From: Ipomoea triloba
Taxonomy: Eukaryota; Streptophyta; Magnoliopsida; Solanales; Convolvulaceae
DNA length: 64,000 nucleotides
Reading direction: 5' to 3'
NCBI RefSeq assembly: GCF_003576645.1
Contig: NC_044923.1
Coordinates: 20,093,771-20,157,770, forward strand
Part shown: one piece after another, positions 1-12,825 of the stretch
How the letters are laid out: each line of letters starts with the position of its first letter
Position numbering within the stretch: position 1 is the first letter of the stretch
Notes under the pieces: model-generated
Database searches by the model: none
Told to the model about the DNA's origin: nothing
The model's input: the letters and a program-made list of their open reading frames with translations, nothing else
Program-made: the position numbers and the translations under genes

Positions 1-855
1 AATTGGTTGACAAAGAGAGTACTCAAATAACCCAACAAATTGAAGCGGAATCACTCTATTTTACTCTTATTGAATTAAATAAATTAGTAGTTAAACCAAA
101 AAAATGATACATATGTATTTCTTTAATACCATGAAAAAAATAAAAAAGAATAGTTTTAAACCAATCATATTAACTACTTGGGGGATTTGTTGACAATGAA
201 AGTACTCAAATAACCCATTATCCAGCAAATTGAAGCGAGAAACTACCTTTTAATATCTTTGAAATATATAATATTTTAAATTTTCAAATTTTTATTAATT
301 TATTTAATCTTTTTTCTTAAATTAGGGATTTCTTTATCCACAATAACTCATTCAACAATAATGGTTGAACCAAATGAACCCAAGCAGAACACCTAAAGAA
401 AGTCTATAGCTCCTATATCATAATCTCATTGCATGACGTTGTCATCTATGCTACCAACAATAACCGAATTGTAAATAACACACTACCAACAAAAATGAAG
501 AGAACAAATAGTAAAGATGAAAACAATGACAATGTTACTCAAAAGAGAATTAAGAACACTTAGAAAAATTTAAATGAAAAGTAGTATTTATTTAGACTAT
601 CATTTTTAGACCAAATATTTAGACTATCGATTTTACAAGGTTGCAAACATTTATTTTAGTAATAATTATAATGAATTTTCTATATTATCTTAGGTTCATA
701 TACTTTGAGTTAGATATTTAAATAAAAAAATTCGACATTCAATTACTAATGTATAAACTTCTCCTATATAGTTTTGCATTGATATAATTTCAAATATTTA
801 TTTAAATATAAACATTAGACATTAACCCATACGCGCAATACACGTATAAAACTAG
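1..855 (+). mobile_element. Non-autonomous Helitron, copy 1 (5' end outside window)
   Basis: The stretch ends in a short GC-rich hairpin-like sequence followed by ATAAAACTAG|T, the CTRR-type 3' end expected of plant Helitrons. The same sequence occurs in reverse orientation at 20311-21165 and, shorter and more diverged, at about 19055-19478. The first 260 bases hold two related units, both containing GTACTCAAATAACCCA and AAATTGAAGCG. No replicase or helicase coding is seen, so it would move only with help from an autonomous element. The left end lies beyond the window. Confidence 0.7.
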
Positions 856-890
856 TATATACGCGCAATACACGTATAAAACTAGTATAT
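831..890 (+). repeat. 30-bp perfect tandem duplication of the Helitron 3' terminus
   Basis: The 30-bp unit that starts ACGCGCAATACACGTATAAA and ends ACTAGTATAT occurs twice head to tail (831-860 and 861-890). It covers exactly the hairpin and CTAG end of the Helitron, so the element has two possible 3' ends. Confidence 0.9.
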
Positions 891-1190
891 ATATATGATA
901 CAAATTATAAATTCAATGGGTTCAATTAATCCCAAAATACAGCTAAGCCCAAGGGTAAAATCTGAAGAATAATGATCAAAACCATTTTGAGTTTTATGTA
1001 GTAAAAATAATAATAAACAAAAAGTGAAAAAACACACATTATACTCCATTCTACCCCCAACCCGATCAAACTATATTTTGGTGTAAAACACAAAAATAAT
1101 ACTCCGTATATTTTTGGTGGTGTGATCAACCAATGGACTAGGGACAACTACTACACCGAAGTGTCATTTTGCCAGCAAAGTAACGTTCAG

Positions 1191-1199
1191 ATATAAAAG
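1191..1199 (+). promoter_or_regulatory. Putative TATA box of the TNO1-like gene
   Basis: ATATAAAAG lies about 350 bases before the chosen start codon, with a C/T-rich leader after it. A 5'-UTR intron is possible: TTTCTAG|GTATATTG near 1336 could be the donor and GGTCTAG just before the ATG at 1547 the acceptor. This rests on position and motif only. Confidence 0.5.
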
Positions 1200-1546
1200 C
1201 CGCAGCAGCTCATAGTGTTTCGTAGCTTCGTAAAATCCAAGATCCAAAACCATCATCGTCTTCCTCAAGTCTCGACATCCCGGACCAAATCTCAACAATC
1301 CCATTTCTAGAAACCCAATACACATCTCATTTTCTAGGTATATTGAGTTTGAATTTATGATTTTTCTCGTAATTTTCTTGTTATTTTAGGGTTCTGCTAA
1401 TTTTCTTGTCTGCTTGGTTGGAATATGTGTCTCTTAAACTTCTCTCGAAAAATGATATGTATATATACATATATTTTCATTGGGGCCGGTGCTAGATTGA
1501 ATATTTTGTTAAGTGTGTTGTTGTGGTTATGTTATGATTGGTCTAG

Positions 1547-4500
1547 ATGCCTGAATCACATCAGGCTTATGAAAATGGCACTGCTTTCGTAGAACCAACA
1601 GATGTTAATCAGGTTTTGAATGATTAGAGTTTGCCTAGACCGTTTATCCCTCTCTTTTGAAGTTTATTTGATTTTAAACGTTTCTAACAATGCATATTTG
1701 TGTGGATAGAATTTGTTTGTTCTTTTGCAGTGGATCCCCTGATTTATGCTTGTTTTGACTTTAGTATTTCAATATTGCTTCTCAAACTGCTTGCCTTTGC
1801 CTTAATACTATACTAAACTGTGGTTTCCTGTGGGTTTTTCATGGGTGATTTGGAACTTGTACACTGAATGCTTGTATAAGTTGGGGCAAGGGATAGTTGC
1901 GTCTGGACAGATAGTGCTTCTCGGCATATTCATGTGTGTCAATTCTAATATTCTTGTGGATGGCATGGCTTAAAATTTTTTCCCATCTTTTCAGTTCTGA
2001 TGCAACATCTGGAATACAAAACTACTCATCAGTTTGGTTATCTGTATACATACATTGTTGTAGGTTACACATTTATAGTGATAATTCAAAATGGCATGTA
2101 GTTGGGGGTAACCCCAGCCAAGATGGCGAAGGATACAAACTTGTATCACGAGTTCGAATCCCAGCCTTCTTGGTTTGAGCCGGTCAGCTATGGACAACTT
2201 AGGTTGGTTTACCTCCTTGTGGTCCTTTGTCGGCTAGGGTCACAAGGTGGGGTTTACCCAGTACACACCCTCGGGTAGTGGTTGCAGGTTTCCATCGTCA
2301 CCAAAAATGACATGTAGTCTTAAATGAAGTGTATATTACTGCGTTAATAACTTAGTAGTTCTTCTGCTTGTCTTAATGAATAGCTTCAGAGTTTCATGAA
2401 TGTTGGGTGTAAAATAGTTCTTGGTCAAACTGTGTGTAGGTGCTTCATCATGCCAATAAACTTAATGGGGAGTTGGTGAGTGTATCCGGCTTTGAAGAAA
2501 GTGAGACAAGTGATGTAAGAATGGCTGAGGATGTGGGAAGAGAGGATATGTTTGTGGACTGTCCAGATGAGATAACTCCCGATACCCCACCACAGAAAAT
2601 GAGTGAAAAAGATTATGTACACAACACTGAGTTTAAAGAACCAAGTAATGAGATGGAAACACAATCTTTGAAGGCTGAGACAGAAGACTTGCAGACATCT
2701 ATTGCTGCTGAAGATAACTTCACACAAGAATATGAGGTCAGTTTTATGAGCAGTAGGTTTTTCTAAATTACTTTAGTTCCTATGCAATTATATTAGTATC
2801 ACATTTTACTTGCTATGCAGGAGGAAAGAGCAGTACTTGTGAGAGAACTGGCTCATCTTCGTAACCAACTCAAGTCCCTTAATGAGGATCAATCATCAGT
2901 TAATACAAATGACAACGTGTTGGTTAAAGATCATCAAACTAATTCAGATTTAGCATCCAATGCATCTTTGCGTGAGATGATATCTGATTGTTGCAATTTT
3001 CTTAAAGATGCTATGTATGAACGCTCTCATACTGAGACCAGGATAAGGGAACTCGATAGACTTTTACACATGAAGGATCAAGAAATTGAGGTTCTCAATA
3101 CAAAGGCTACTGAGTTCTCTGTATTGAAGGATGTTGCTCTTTCTCATTTGAATTCTGAACAAGAGGATTCTTTACGCATGTCTAAAGTCCAACATGAGAC
3201 AGAGCAGAAAGTTGGGGAAATTGCAAACGGGATTTTAGCTTCTTTGGCAATGCTAGCCCCTCAAGAAGAATTACCAGATGAATCTGTTTTGGGGAAAATG
3301 TCGCATGTCCAAAAACAAATTGATATATTAGTTGAGAAGCATAAGTTTTTCCTTTCTCAAATTGACCAAGTTAGATGTTGTTTGGCTGAAGTTGTGCCAG
3401 ACCTTACTGTACAGGATGAAATGGGAATATTTGTTGCTGCACGTGAAAAGCTGATTGAATTAAAAACAGCAGTAAACTTGTCCCAAAGCCTTAGTCATTT
3501 AGGTGATGAAAATAGAAATCTGATGGAAGAACTTGATAAACACAAAGCAATGCTTGAGAATGCGAATTCAGAAATTGTCAAGCTGAATGCTGAAGCTGAA
3601 CAGGAGAAGACAAGGTATACTAACACCAAAGAGAAGCTTAGCTTGGCTGTGACAAAAGGAAAAGCATTAGTTCAGCAGCGTGATGCACTGAAACAATCAC
3701 TGGCTGAGAAAACAAGTGAGCTAGACAAATGCTTGGTTGAATTGCAAGAAAAGTCTAATGCTCTAGAGGCTGCAGAACAAACCAAGGAATTGTTGGTAAG
3801 AAGCAATGAGCTAGCTACTTCACTGCAGGATGCCCTCTCAGAAAAGGACAATATACTTCAGAAATGTGGAGAAATATTATCAGAGACTTATGGAGAGCAG
3901 CTTCCGCTAACAGATATCTCTGAAAATGTCAGGTGGCTTGCAGATGAGAGGAATTCATTAAAGGGAATATACCTGGAATTTCAAAAATTTACAGAGACTT
4001 TATCATCATTTGATTTTCCAGAAATTGTGCAATCAAGCACAATTGATGCACGCCTTTCTTGGCTCCTGGAATCACTTTATCTGGCTAAAGAAGAAACTGG
4101 AAAGTTACAGGAGGAGTTGTCTACATCAAAAGAGGCTGCAAATAACAAGATTGATCAGTTAATGACTTCCCTTTTGATGGAAACACAGGAAAAGAACTAT
4201 CTTCATGGGAAGTTACAGGAGGAGTTAGCTGCAGCAAGAGGGGCTGCAAATAGTGTGATTGAAAGCTTAACCACATCACTTTTAGTGGAAACACAGGAAA
4301 AAAGCTATTTTCAGGAAGAACTGGGCAATTTAACACATGACTATGAAGAGATTGTCCAGAAAGAGCATTACATGTCACTGGAGAAGGATCGTTTTGTCAA
4401 TATGCTGCTAGTGGCAGCTGGGATCAAATTAGATGATCTAGAATTGGTCTGCCATCAGCAGTCTGACACATCTGTAATCATTGAGAAATGCCTAGCTAAG

Positions 4501-7500
4501 ATAAAAGAGGAGGATCATTCCTTTGGATCTTCTCATATTGAATTGGAATCTTTTCAAAAAATCCAAAGTGCTTTGTATACTAGGGATCTAGAGTTGAAAA
4601 TTTATGAGCCAATTCTTGCTGAAGAGATGCTGAATAAAACAGAATTGAAACATATGTCAAGTGAGTTGGTGGTGGCCACTAAAGAACTTAATGCAGTGAA
4701 AGAAGAAAGGAATTCTTTGCAAAAGAATCTTGAACAATATGAGGAGAAAGTGGCCTTGCTTAAGGAAAAGTTGTCTATGGCAGTTAAAAAAGGCAAGGGA
4801 ATTGTTCAAGAGCGGGAAAACCTGAAAAGAACATTGGATGATAAAAATGCTGAGATTGAGAGATTTAGATCAGAACTCCAGCAGCAACTATCTATTTACA
4901 GGGACTGCAAAGACCAGATTGATAAATTATCAGCTGATGTGGACCTCATTCCTAAACTAGAGGCTGATCTTGTTTCTATCAAGGACCAGAGGGATCAACT
5001 AGAACAGTTTTTAGTTGAGAGCAATAGCATGCTACAAAAAGTGATGGAAACAATAGATTCTATTGGTCTTCCAGCTGTTTCAGGTTTTGAAGGGCCTGTG
5101 GAGAAGGTCAAATCTCTCGTTGGCTGCTTTGGAGAATGCGAGAAGGCAAAGATAGAGGCAGAACAAGAGTTGTCAACGGTGAAAGATGAAGCCAATACTT
5201 TACTCAGCAAGCTATTAGAAGCCCAGACAACCATAAAATCATTGCAAGATTCCTTATTTGTTGCAGAAAACTGTATCTCTCAGCTTCAAGAAGAGAAGAA
5301 AGAACAAGAGTCCTCTAAGATCTTAGTTGCAGAGGAATTACAAAGAACAATAGATGCCTTGTCCATTACAGAGAACAGTATCTCTCAGCTTCAAAAAGAC
5401 AAAAATGAACTAGAATCTGCTAGGATCTTACTTGAACAGGAATTACAGAAAGTAGTAGGTGAAGCTTCTACTCAAACAAGTCAGTTTGCTGAGGTCTGTG
5501 CAAGCCAAAAATCACTTGAAGATGCATTATCATTGGCAGAGAACAACATCTTGGTACTCAAGAATGAGAAAGAAGAGGCTTTACTTAGTAGAGATGCCAC
5601 TCAACAGGAATTGCAGAAGCTAAAGGAAGAATATTCTGTTGATAAAGGTAAACTTTCTGAGGCTAATGAAACTATTCATTCCCTTGAAGATGCATTAGGT
5701 CGGGCAAGGGAAAACATTTCCCTTGTTACCGAGGAAAACAGCAAGACACAAATTGGTATTACTCATTTGGAGAATGAGATAAGGAATCTCAAAGAGGAGG
5801 TTGAATCTAAAAATAGCAAGCTTGCTGATGCCTCAATTACTATAAAATCACTAAAGGATGCATTGCTAAGTGCAGAGACCGAAGTTTCTGATCTTGTTAA
5901 TGAAAAGAAAAATGCTGAACAGGAGATTTCTGAGCTCAATTTCAAATTGAGTAACTGCTTGCAAGAGTTGGCTGGATCCCGTGGGAGCATAGAGACGAAA
6001 GATCTGGAATTGTCAGGTCATGTCAAGAGTCTTCAGTTGCTTCTGAAAGATGAGAATTTGCTTTATGTAGCATGGCGAAGTTTTGAGAAAAAGTTTGAGA
6101 GCCTTAAAGAATTCAATGTTCATCTTAAAGAAATTGAAGACTGGTTTCCTGAAGTGCATTTCAAAATGTTGCAAGGTCATTCTCTCTTAAAGGTAATTTT
6201 TCTGCTTGGTAAACAACCTCTAGGTGTGGAACTTCATCAAATTGTTCAGTTTAGTACAACATTTAATTTGCTTTTATACCAGCTGCATATAGTATATTTA
6301 AAACCAGAAACAATCTCAAATTTTCAGTTTGACTTATTACTTCTAGCAAAGTACTTGACTTCCTTCTATGAAGTACAAGGGTGTTAAAAATGTTTGTAAA
6401 TGTGTACATGTCTGTTCTGTGTTATATGGACTGAGTTGAACTTCTGTGCATTTATAAATTGTCTTCCCTCCTTGTAGGGTGATTCTTCAATGACAACAGC
6501 CTTGCTAACTGGCCTTGACGATGTTCCAGATATAGAAATGGCTAATGGTGAGCTGAATGCATTGGATGATGAGAGTATCAAATTCCAAATCTCAAAAACT
6601 GTGAAAGCATTCCATCATAGGAACAAAGTACTCACTGAAAGGTTTGAAGGATACTCTACATTGATTGGTGATTTGATCACACTTGTTCAAAAACTCATAA
6701 CATCTCTGAAGCAAAAGACGGAAGATATGGACACAGATCGACAGGCACTGGACAATAAAATTGACATGATGGAAGGGAATCTTAAGGTGTTGTTTTCTGC
6801 TTGTATTGATGCAACTCGAGAACTGAATTTAGGGCTGCAGAATGATTTGTTGGAAGCGAGCTCCAACTTTTATCTAGAAAAATTGGATGACTCAATGATA
6901 TCAGATAATTTTGGTGATGATGATTCTGCACGACTTCCTGTATTTGATCACAGCAACTTTGAAAAGGCTGCTAAAAAGCTGCTAGTTGCTGCTAGACTTA
7001 GTCAAAATCTGAGGAAACAGTTTCAAGATGCAAATAATGAGATGGTTGAAACATCCAAAGACTTGCAGAACAAATTGAAAGAAACCAGTATTGCTTGTGA
7101 AGGAGCTTCAGAAGAAAGGGAGTTAAACAGGAACAGGATCTCCCAGCTAGAAAATGATCTAGACAATGCACAAAACTTGTGCAGCGAGTTGAGGCTTAAA
7201 TTAGAAGATCATCAGGCAAGAGAGGATCGCTTGAAGGAGACAGAAGCAGAACTTTCAACTCTTAAAAGTATGGTTTTGTCAAGAGCACAGGGTAAATTCC
7301 TGTTTGTTTTAGTTTTCCATGTTGAAGTTGTTTACTTTTGAATATCATGTTATCTTATGTTTTCTTGAACTTTTATATAATTTTTAGAGTCTGAAGACGA
7401 TCTCCTGTCAGCATCTCAAATGAAGTCCCTCTTTGAAAAGGTAAATAAGATTGAGATGCCATTAGGGGGCCCTGAAGTGGGGAATCAGGAGATTCATGAG

Positions 7501-9282
7501 TCAGATGATTCGAGAAAACTCTTTTATGTGATTGACAGTTTTACTGGATTGCAAAACCAGTTAGACTTGTTGTCTCATGACAAAAAAGAGTTACAGTCAA
7601 CTCTTGAAAAGCAAAACTTTGAAATTGAACATCTGAATGAAGAAATGAAGAAAGTCAAAACATATGAGAAAGATTGTAAAATGATGAAGGATGAGTTGTT
7701 AGAACTCACAAGAGGTTTGGAAAATGTTATTCAGAAGTTGGGAGGAAATAATTTGGTTGGGGCTCAAAAAGTAGCTGGTGTTTCAGGATTATTACCAATA
7801 CTTGAAAAGCTGGTTGTGGCCTTAATATTTGAATCGGAAAATTTAAAATCCGAAAAAGAGAAACTTGGTGCACAATTGCTGGAGATGAAAAAGGTTGTTG
7901 ATGAGTTATCCGGCAAGGTTAAGTCTCTTGAAGGTTCTAATCAAGTCGAGGTTATCCCGGGGGAGATCAACCAGAAAAGAGATATGTTTGAAGTGGCTTC
8001 CTTGCCTTCTGAGTCTGAGATTTCTGAAATTCAAGACATGGTAAACTTGATTACATTTACCATACACATATTTGTTTTTACTGTAAACTCTTTCAGCACA
8101 CCTCTTTTTGCTGTGTTTTTTGGTTCATTACTTGAGTTACACACATTATTTGCTTCCTGTTTTATTAATCATTAGTTGACTTCACATTGTTATCGTGAAC
8201 AGCTTACTTGTCTATTTGCTAATGATTTTTTTATCTAATTTACTGGCACATTTCTATTTCCTATTGGAGTCGTTAAGAAATGAGCTGCGATACTTGTGTA
8301 TGAATACTGACTGAAGAATCACGATCTTACCTTCTTACTGCTGCAGGGCTCAACCAGTAATAATAGCGCATCTACTTCTGTCCCTTCAGCTGCTCACGCG
8401 CGAACTCTGAGAAAGGGTTCTACAGACCACCTTGCACTTACTATTGATTCTGGATCTGAGAGATTACTAAATGATGATGAAGCCAATGAAGACAAAGGTG
8501 TTTTTTCTTAGGATTTAACACTTATGCCTAACAACAATTGAAGCTTGTGAACTTACAATATGCCTCATATCTTGCAGGTCATTTGTTCAAATCCCTTGTT
8601 ACAACTGGTCTTGTTCCAAGACAAGGGAGAATGCTTGCTGACCGGATTGATGGAATTTGGTAAATTCTTATGACTATCTTGCTTTCTTATATGCATTTTC
8701 CACTTAAGAATAGTGTCAGAACAAGCAATCTGTTGACTTAGATTAGAGGATGAGTCTCACTGGCGACAATGTGAGAGCAACATCTCAAAATGAGGGGGGC
8801 TCCTTGTGCGCAGTGAGCAAAAGTCTAGCCTTTGTTGGTCAGTTGAGTCATCATGATTTACCCCTCCACAAACTGTCAGGCCGGGGTGTTGGGGGCGCAT
8901 GGGGTGGGCAATTTCACCTTTTGTCACGAGATTAGAGGACAATTTATTTGCCAGATTTTACAGAAACCATTATTGTGAATGCCACATGTTATTGCTCTCA
9001 TTTAACCAATCAAAACTCTATAAATTTGCATTTCCCTTTTCACTCATTAAACCCATAAAAACACTAATTTCGTAGGAATCTTTTCTTGGTAGTACGCGAC
9101 ATAATTGCCCACATCTAGGAGGTTTATATACATTGAAACTGGATTATCAATCTAATGGTTTCTTTTCCAATTTATTCAGGGTATCGTCTAGCCGAGCGCT
9201 GATGAGTCGTCCACAAGCAAGGATAGGTCTCATTGTTTATTCCTTGTTGCTACATATTTGGCTGTTGGGCGCCATATTGTGA
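1547..9282 (+). CDS. TNO1: TNO1-like long coiled-coil, tail-anchored trans-Golgi protein (8 exons)
   Basis: Proposed exons: 1547-1612, 2440-2736, 2821-6192, 6478-7291, 7388-8040, 8347-8497, 8578-8659 and 9180-9282. All junctions are GT-AG, the phases agree, and the product is about 1845 residues, close to the roughly 1800 I recall for Arabidopsis TNO1. Almost the whole protein is heptad-rich coiled coil. Internal repeats include two related blocks with the pattern LS(L/M)AV.KGK..VQ.R, a tandem pair near residues 540-620 and another near 930-1000. The C-terminus has the conserved stretch PRQGRMLADRIDGIW and then one hydrophobic segment (LIVYSLLLHIWLLGAIL) that ends the protein, typical of a tail anchor. 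Family knowledge: TNO1 is a TGN protein that binds the SNARE SYP41 and acts in vacuolar trafficking and salt tolerance. The reading frame is intact. Identification is by remembered similarity; the closest alternative is the related At4g31570-type coiled-coil protein. Confidence 0.82.
2103..2303 (+). mobile_element. tRNA-derived SINE in intron 1 of the TNO1-like gene
   Basis: About 201 bp flanked by a 15-bp duplication, AAAATGGCATGTAGT at 2088-2102 and AAAATGACATGTAGT at 2304-2318 (one mismatch). Inside are a box-A-like TGGCGAAGGATA and a box-B-like GAGTTCGAATCCC at tRNA-like spacing, followed by a GC-richer body of the kind found in plant SINEs. It is in the same orientation as the gene. Confidence 0.85.
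8751..8928. mobile_element. Short SINE-like insertion in the last intron of the TNO1-like gene
   Basis: A 178-bp GC-rich block in an AT-rich intron, flanked by a perfect 11-bp direct repeat AGATTAGAGGA (8740-8750 and 8929-8939). Size and duplication length fit a SINE. I do not see convincing A and B boxes, so the family and orientation are open. Confidence 0.65.
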
Positions 9283-9723
9283 TGTGCTGGTGATTGATCT
9301 TCCAGTTACATTAGATCTCTACTCTCCATTGATGATTATTTTTTACTTTGTAGTTGTAGCAAATAGCAATAGAGTGCCTGTCAAGCCTATCATTCTTTTA
9401 CATTATTCCATAGCAGTCCAAAGTACCTGAAATGTAAATGGTATATATGATTTTTTTTTCCTCGTAGTACACATATACAGAGAATGGAGATTGACCTTGA
9501 GACCCTCTTTTTTATACATAGTCTCAAGTCTATGTCATTAGACAATGAGGTCGTTAACAAATAATATATATTTGATTTTCTGCAAACACATTTTAGGAAT
9601 CCAGAGAACTCGGTTAAAATTAATGTCTTTTTCACTGTATTGCTTGTCTTTTCTTAGCTTCTCTTAATTATTTTGAAAACATAAGAAAACATTAACCTAG
9701 GGGTGTGATTGAGTGGAAGGGAC
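9283..9723 (+). other. 3' UTR and flank of the TNO1-like gene
   Basis: AT-rich sequence after the stop codon with no coding signal. It presumably contains the 3' UTR. I cannot place a single poly(A) site. Confidence 0.5.
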
Positions 9724-9773
9724 TCATCCATTCTTAATCAAATGCGGATGTACACATGAATGTTTTGACTTGA

Positions 9774-9954
9774 GTTGGTGGAAGAATTTTCTTTGGATTT
9801 GTAGTGAATCGTAGTTGGTGGAAGAATTTTCTTTGGATTTGTAGTGAATCGTAGGCTGAGACCTTGTTCTTGATTGTTTCTTGCCATTAATTAATTGTTT
9901 TTCCTTTGATTCAACTTTCTTGCCATTAATTAATTGTTTTTCCTTTGATTCAAC
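9774..9954. repeat. Two adjacent tandem duplications (40 bp x2 and 39 bp x2)
   Basis: A perfect 40-bp unit beginning GTTGGTGGAAGAATTTTC occupies 9774-9813 and 9814-9853. After 23 bases a 39-bp unit beginning TTTCTTGCCATTAATTAATT occupies 9877-9915 and 9916-9954. They lie at the broken 3' end of the Copia element and may mark the repair that truncated it. Confidence 0.9.
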
Positions 9955-10094
9955 TGTGTTTCTTGTACAATATAAATAAGAAACAAAGGAGGAAATAGGG
10001 TGTCGACAACGACGTATACTACGAAGGGCAATGGGAAGATCATCTAACGAAGACTTTGGTAAGGAGGAAGTGGTCACTTGCAGTTCTGGTGGCG

Positions 10095-11061
10095 CTACCT
10101 TATCTCGCGTCCGCCGAATATAAACCTGTGTAACAGGATGCCTAGAAACAGACTCGGCCGGTATAGTAATAGTATATGGAAGGAAGTCATCATATGGAGT
10201 AAACCCACACCTAGACGATCCAATAACACCCCAGAGAACACCATGTTCTCAACGAAAGTAACATCGGCTGACACTAAATACCGCCCCAAGTCAAGTGAAT
10301 AACACCGATAACCCTTCTGAGTATGTGAGTACCCTAGGAATATACACTTAAGTGATTTCGGATCAAGTTTCCCACGTTGAGGATGAACATCGTGGACAAA
10401 ACAGGTACACCCAAATATTTTCAGAGGGAGAAGAAAAAGGGGTTCTGATGGATACACAACAGAATAAGGAATTAGAGCCTGAAGGACAGACGAAGGCATC
10501 CGATTGATATGAAAACATGTAGTGTGGACATCATTAGACCAAAAAATCTTAGACACTTTCATTTGAAACAAGATAGCCTGAGCTACCTCTAACAAATGAC
10601 GATTTTTCCTCTCTGCCACCCCATTCTGCTGAGGGGTATACCCACACGATGACTGATGAACTATCTCATTTTGACTCATATAAGTGGAAAAGGGTTTAGA
10701 GAAATACTCTTGTGCATTATATATCACTCTGCACACACTTAATAGTTTTATTAAATTGGGTTTTGATCTCAGCAGAAAAGTTACAAAAAATAGTAAACAA
10801 CTCATCTCTAGATTTCATAAGATATAACCATGTACACATAGATAAATCGTCCACAAAAGTTACGAAATATCTAAACCCATTCTTCCCTATGACCCGACAA
10901 GGACCCCAAACATCAGAATGAACAAGTTCGAATATAGACCCTACCCTATTACTGACACGATGTGGGTAGGAAACTCGAAGATGCTTAGCAAACTCACAGG
11001 ACTCACACTGCAAATCAGACAACGATTCTAAACCAGGAAAAAGCTTCTTCAGGGTTGACAA
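10095..11061 (-). pseudogene. Copia 1 GAG-pre-integrase and integrase
   Basis: The minus-strand frames 10717-11061 and 10095-10805 together give an integrase region. The first has a CxxC zinc-finger motif (CESCEFAKH) and HSDVWGP near the catalytic core start, with the FVDD motif after it. The second has YTPQQNGVAERKNRHLLE, followed by the typical PLKIFGCTCFVH and KCIFLGYSHTQKGY motifs. The two frames overlap with a frameshift near 10720-10800, so no single open frame remains. In life it would insert element cDNA into the genome. Confidence 0.85.
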
Positions 11062-11192
11062 CGATGGATGACCATACCGACAGTGTAACTAGAAAGGAGA
11101 GGTATCACTCAACGTGGCCTTGCACGGAGATACAGATTGCTCTAACATGTACATGCCTTCGACTTCCTTCCCCTTACCAATAATCTTCTTTG

Positions 11193-11530
11193 TCAAAAGA
11201 TCTTGAAACAGACAATACCCGGGAAAAAAAGAGACGTGATTTGACTAATAGAGAGCACACTAAAGGGAAACTTTGGAAGGTACAATATAGATGATAGGAG
11301 AAATGATGAGGTTGCAACATCACTACCCCTACCTAAAATTGGAACAAGTGACCCATCTACTAGGGTAACCGCAGCCCTAGGTTTGGAGGGAGAATATGTG
11401 GAGAAAACATTAGAATTAATTGTCATATAGTCACTAGCCCCTGAGTCAATGACCCATTATGTAGACGAAGAAGACACACACGCAACATGATTACCTGTTT
11501 GGACAAAGGTTGCAGACGAAGGCTGATTGG
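11193..11530 (-). pseudogene. Copia 1 protease region
   Basis: The minus strand encodes a segment with SSILYLPKFPFSVLSISQIT, typical of the stretch between Copia protease and GAG-pre-integrase. The catalytic DSG-type motif would lie near 11440-11450 (minus strand reads close to ...IDSGASDYMT...). Short and interrupted. Confidence 0.65.
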
Positions 11531-11805
11531 ACGGAAACTGAGATGGAGGGAGGGAAGATGACACCTTTAGTTGATTGAACATTGCAAATTCTTCATCTAT
11601 CATAACCACCGTATGTCCTTCAGACCTGGAAGTTGTATTACCAAATCTCTGTTGCCTCGATGGTTTTGGACATTGGTTTCGGAAATGACTTGGCTCTCTG
11701 CAGTTGAAATATACCCTCGGTCCTACATGACCTCCTCAACGACCTCTTCCAGAACCACCACGCCCTCGATAGCGACCGCCTCCACCTCCTCGACTGTTAT
11801 ACCCT

Positions 11806-12530
11806 TCATTGGTATAATTCCCTTGTGACCACAAACACACTTCCTTCACCGTTGTTTCCCTGTGACACAAAAACACTCTTTTCGGGAAGTTCATTATTTT
11901 CAGTACTTACTGTGGCATTATGTATCTGAGAGAATACTTGATCTAATGACCCCAACTCCTTGTGTCCCAACAATTGTGACATAAGAACCTCATATTCTTT
12001 GTCAAGTCTGGAGATCCAACCAAAGACAATTAATTGGTCACGTTGAGCTTTCATTTTCTGCACATAAGTTGTAATAGGCATTGCATAACATAAAGCTTCA
12101 CTTAAAATTTTACAATCATAATAGTATTCTCTCAAATCTCGACCTTTCTGACTAGGTCGATACACACCCTAAGACAACTGGTACAGTTTCCTCAAATTAC
12201 TCGACTTACTAAACCATTCAGACACTAACTTCCACACTTCTTTTCACCGTAGTACAATGTTGCATTGATAAGGTTACATTTTTACCAATACAATTAATTA
12301 TCTGTGATAACAGGAATTTATCATCAGCTTCTCATTCCTTTTTAGCTATGTTATTAGATGGACAATCTTTATCTAAATGGTCACCTTTATCCATTCCATC
12401 TAGATTAATTTTAATCAAGAATTTCCATCTAGCAAAATTAGACCATCAGCCGCTAATATAACATCAATTAATTTAGATGGAGTAGATACAATAGTAATAT
12501 TCCTACTACTCCACTCTACCATGTTTAATA
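11806..12530 (-). pseudogene. Copia 1 gag, decayed
   Basis: The minus-strand frame 11806-12165 resembles the retrotransposon gag (UBN2/RVT gag) region, with DLREYYYDCKILSEAL and GWISRLDKEYEVLMSQLLG. Upstream to about 12520 the same protein can be followed only through several stops (MVEWSSRNITIVSTPSKLI...). The zinc-knuckle region near 11650-11720 is too decayed to call. Confidence 0.75.
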
Positions 12531-12812
12531 CTTCAACCCAGGAAGACATGAATGGAAAAGCAGCGCAACACTTAGGTTCTCAAAGCCCAAAAACTCAACC
12601 AACCAAAAACACCTCAAAACATACCTTCACGGAACCTACTGGAGGAGACGAGTCGATTGGTGCGAGTCTCTGCCTGAGACATCGCCGGAAACCTCCACTC
12701 GCGCCGGCGTATGGCGTCAGAGTAGCGGCGCGTAGTGGCTCCGACGACGGCATGGTTCCTGCTTCGGCGTCGTTTTGCTGTTCTGAGCACGACCCACTAC
12801 CTCAATTTCGCT

Positions 12813-12825
12813 GGCTCTGATACCA
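12813..12825 (-). other. Primer-binding site of Copia 1
   Basis: The minus strand reads TGGTATCAGAGCC directly after the LTR end, complementary to the 3' end of initiator methionine tRNA. Confidence 0.9.

Noticed and set aside
12521..12820. Plus-strand frame of 99 codons
   Set aside because: It is antisense to the leader of Copia 1 and ends in its primer-binding site.
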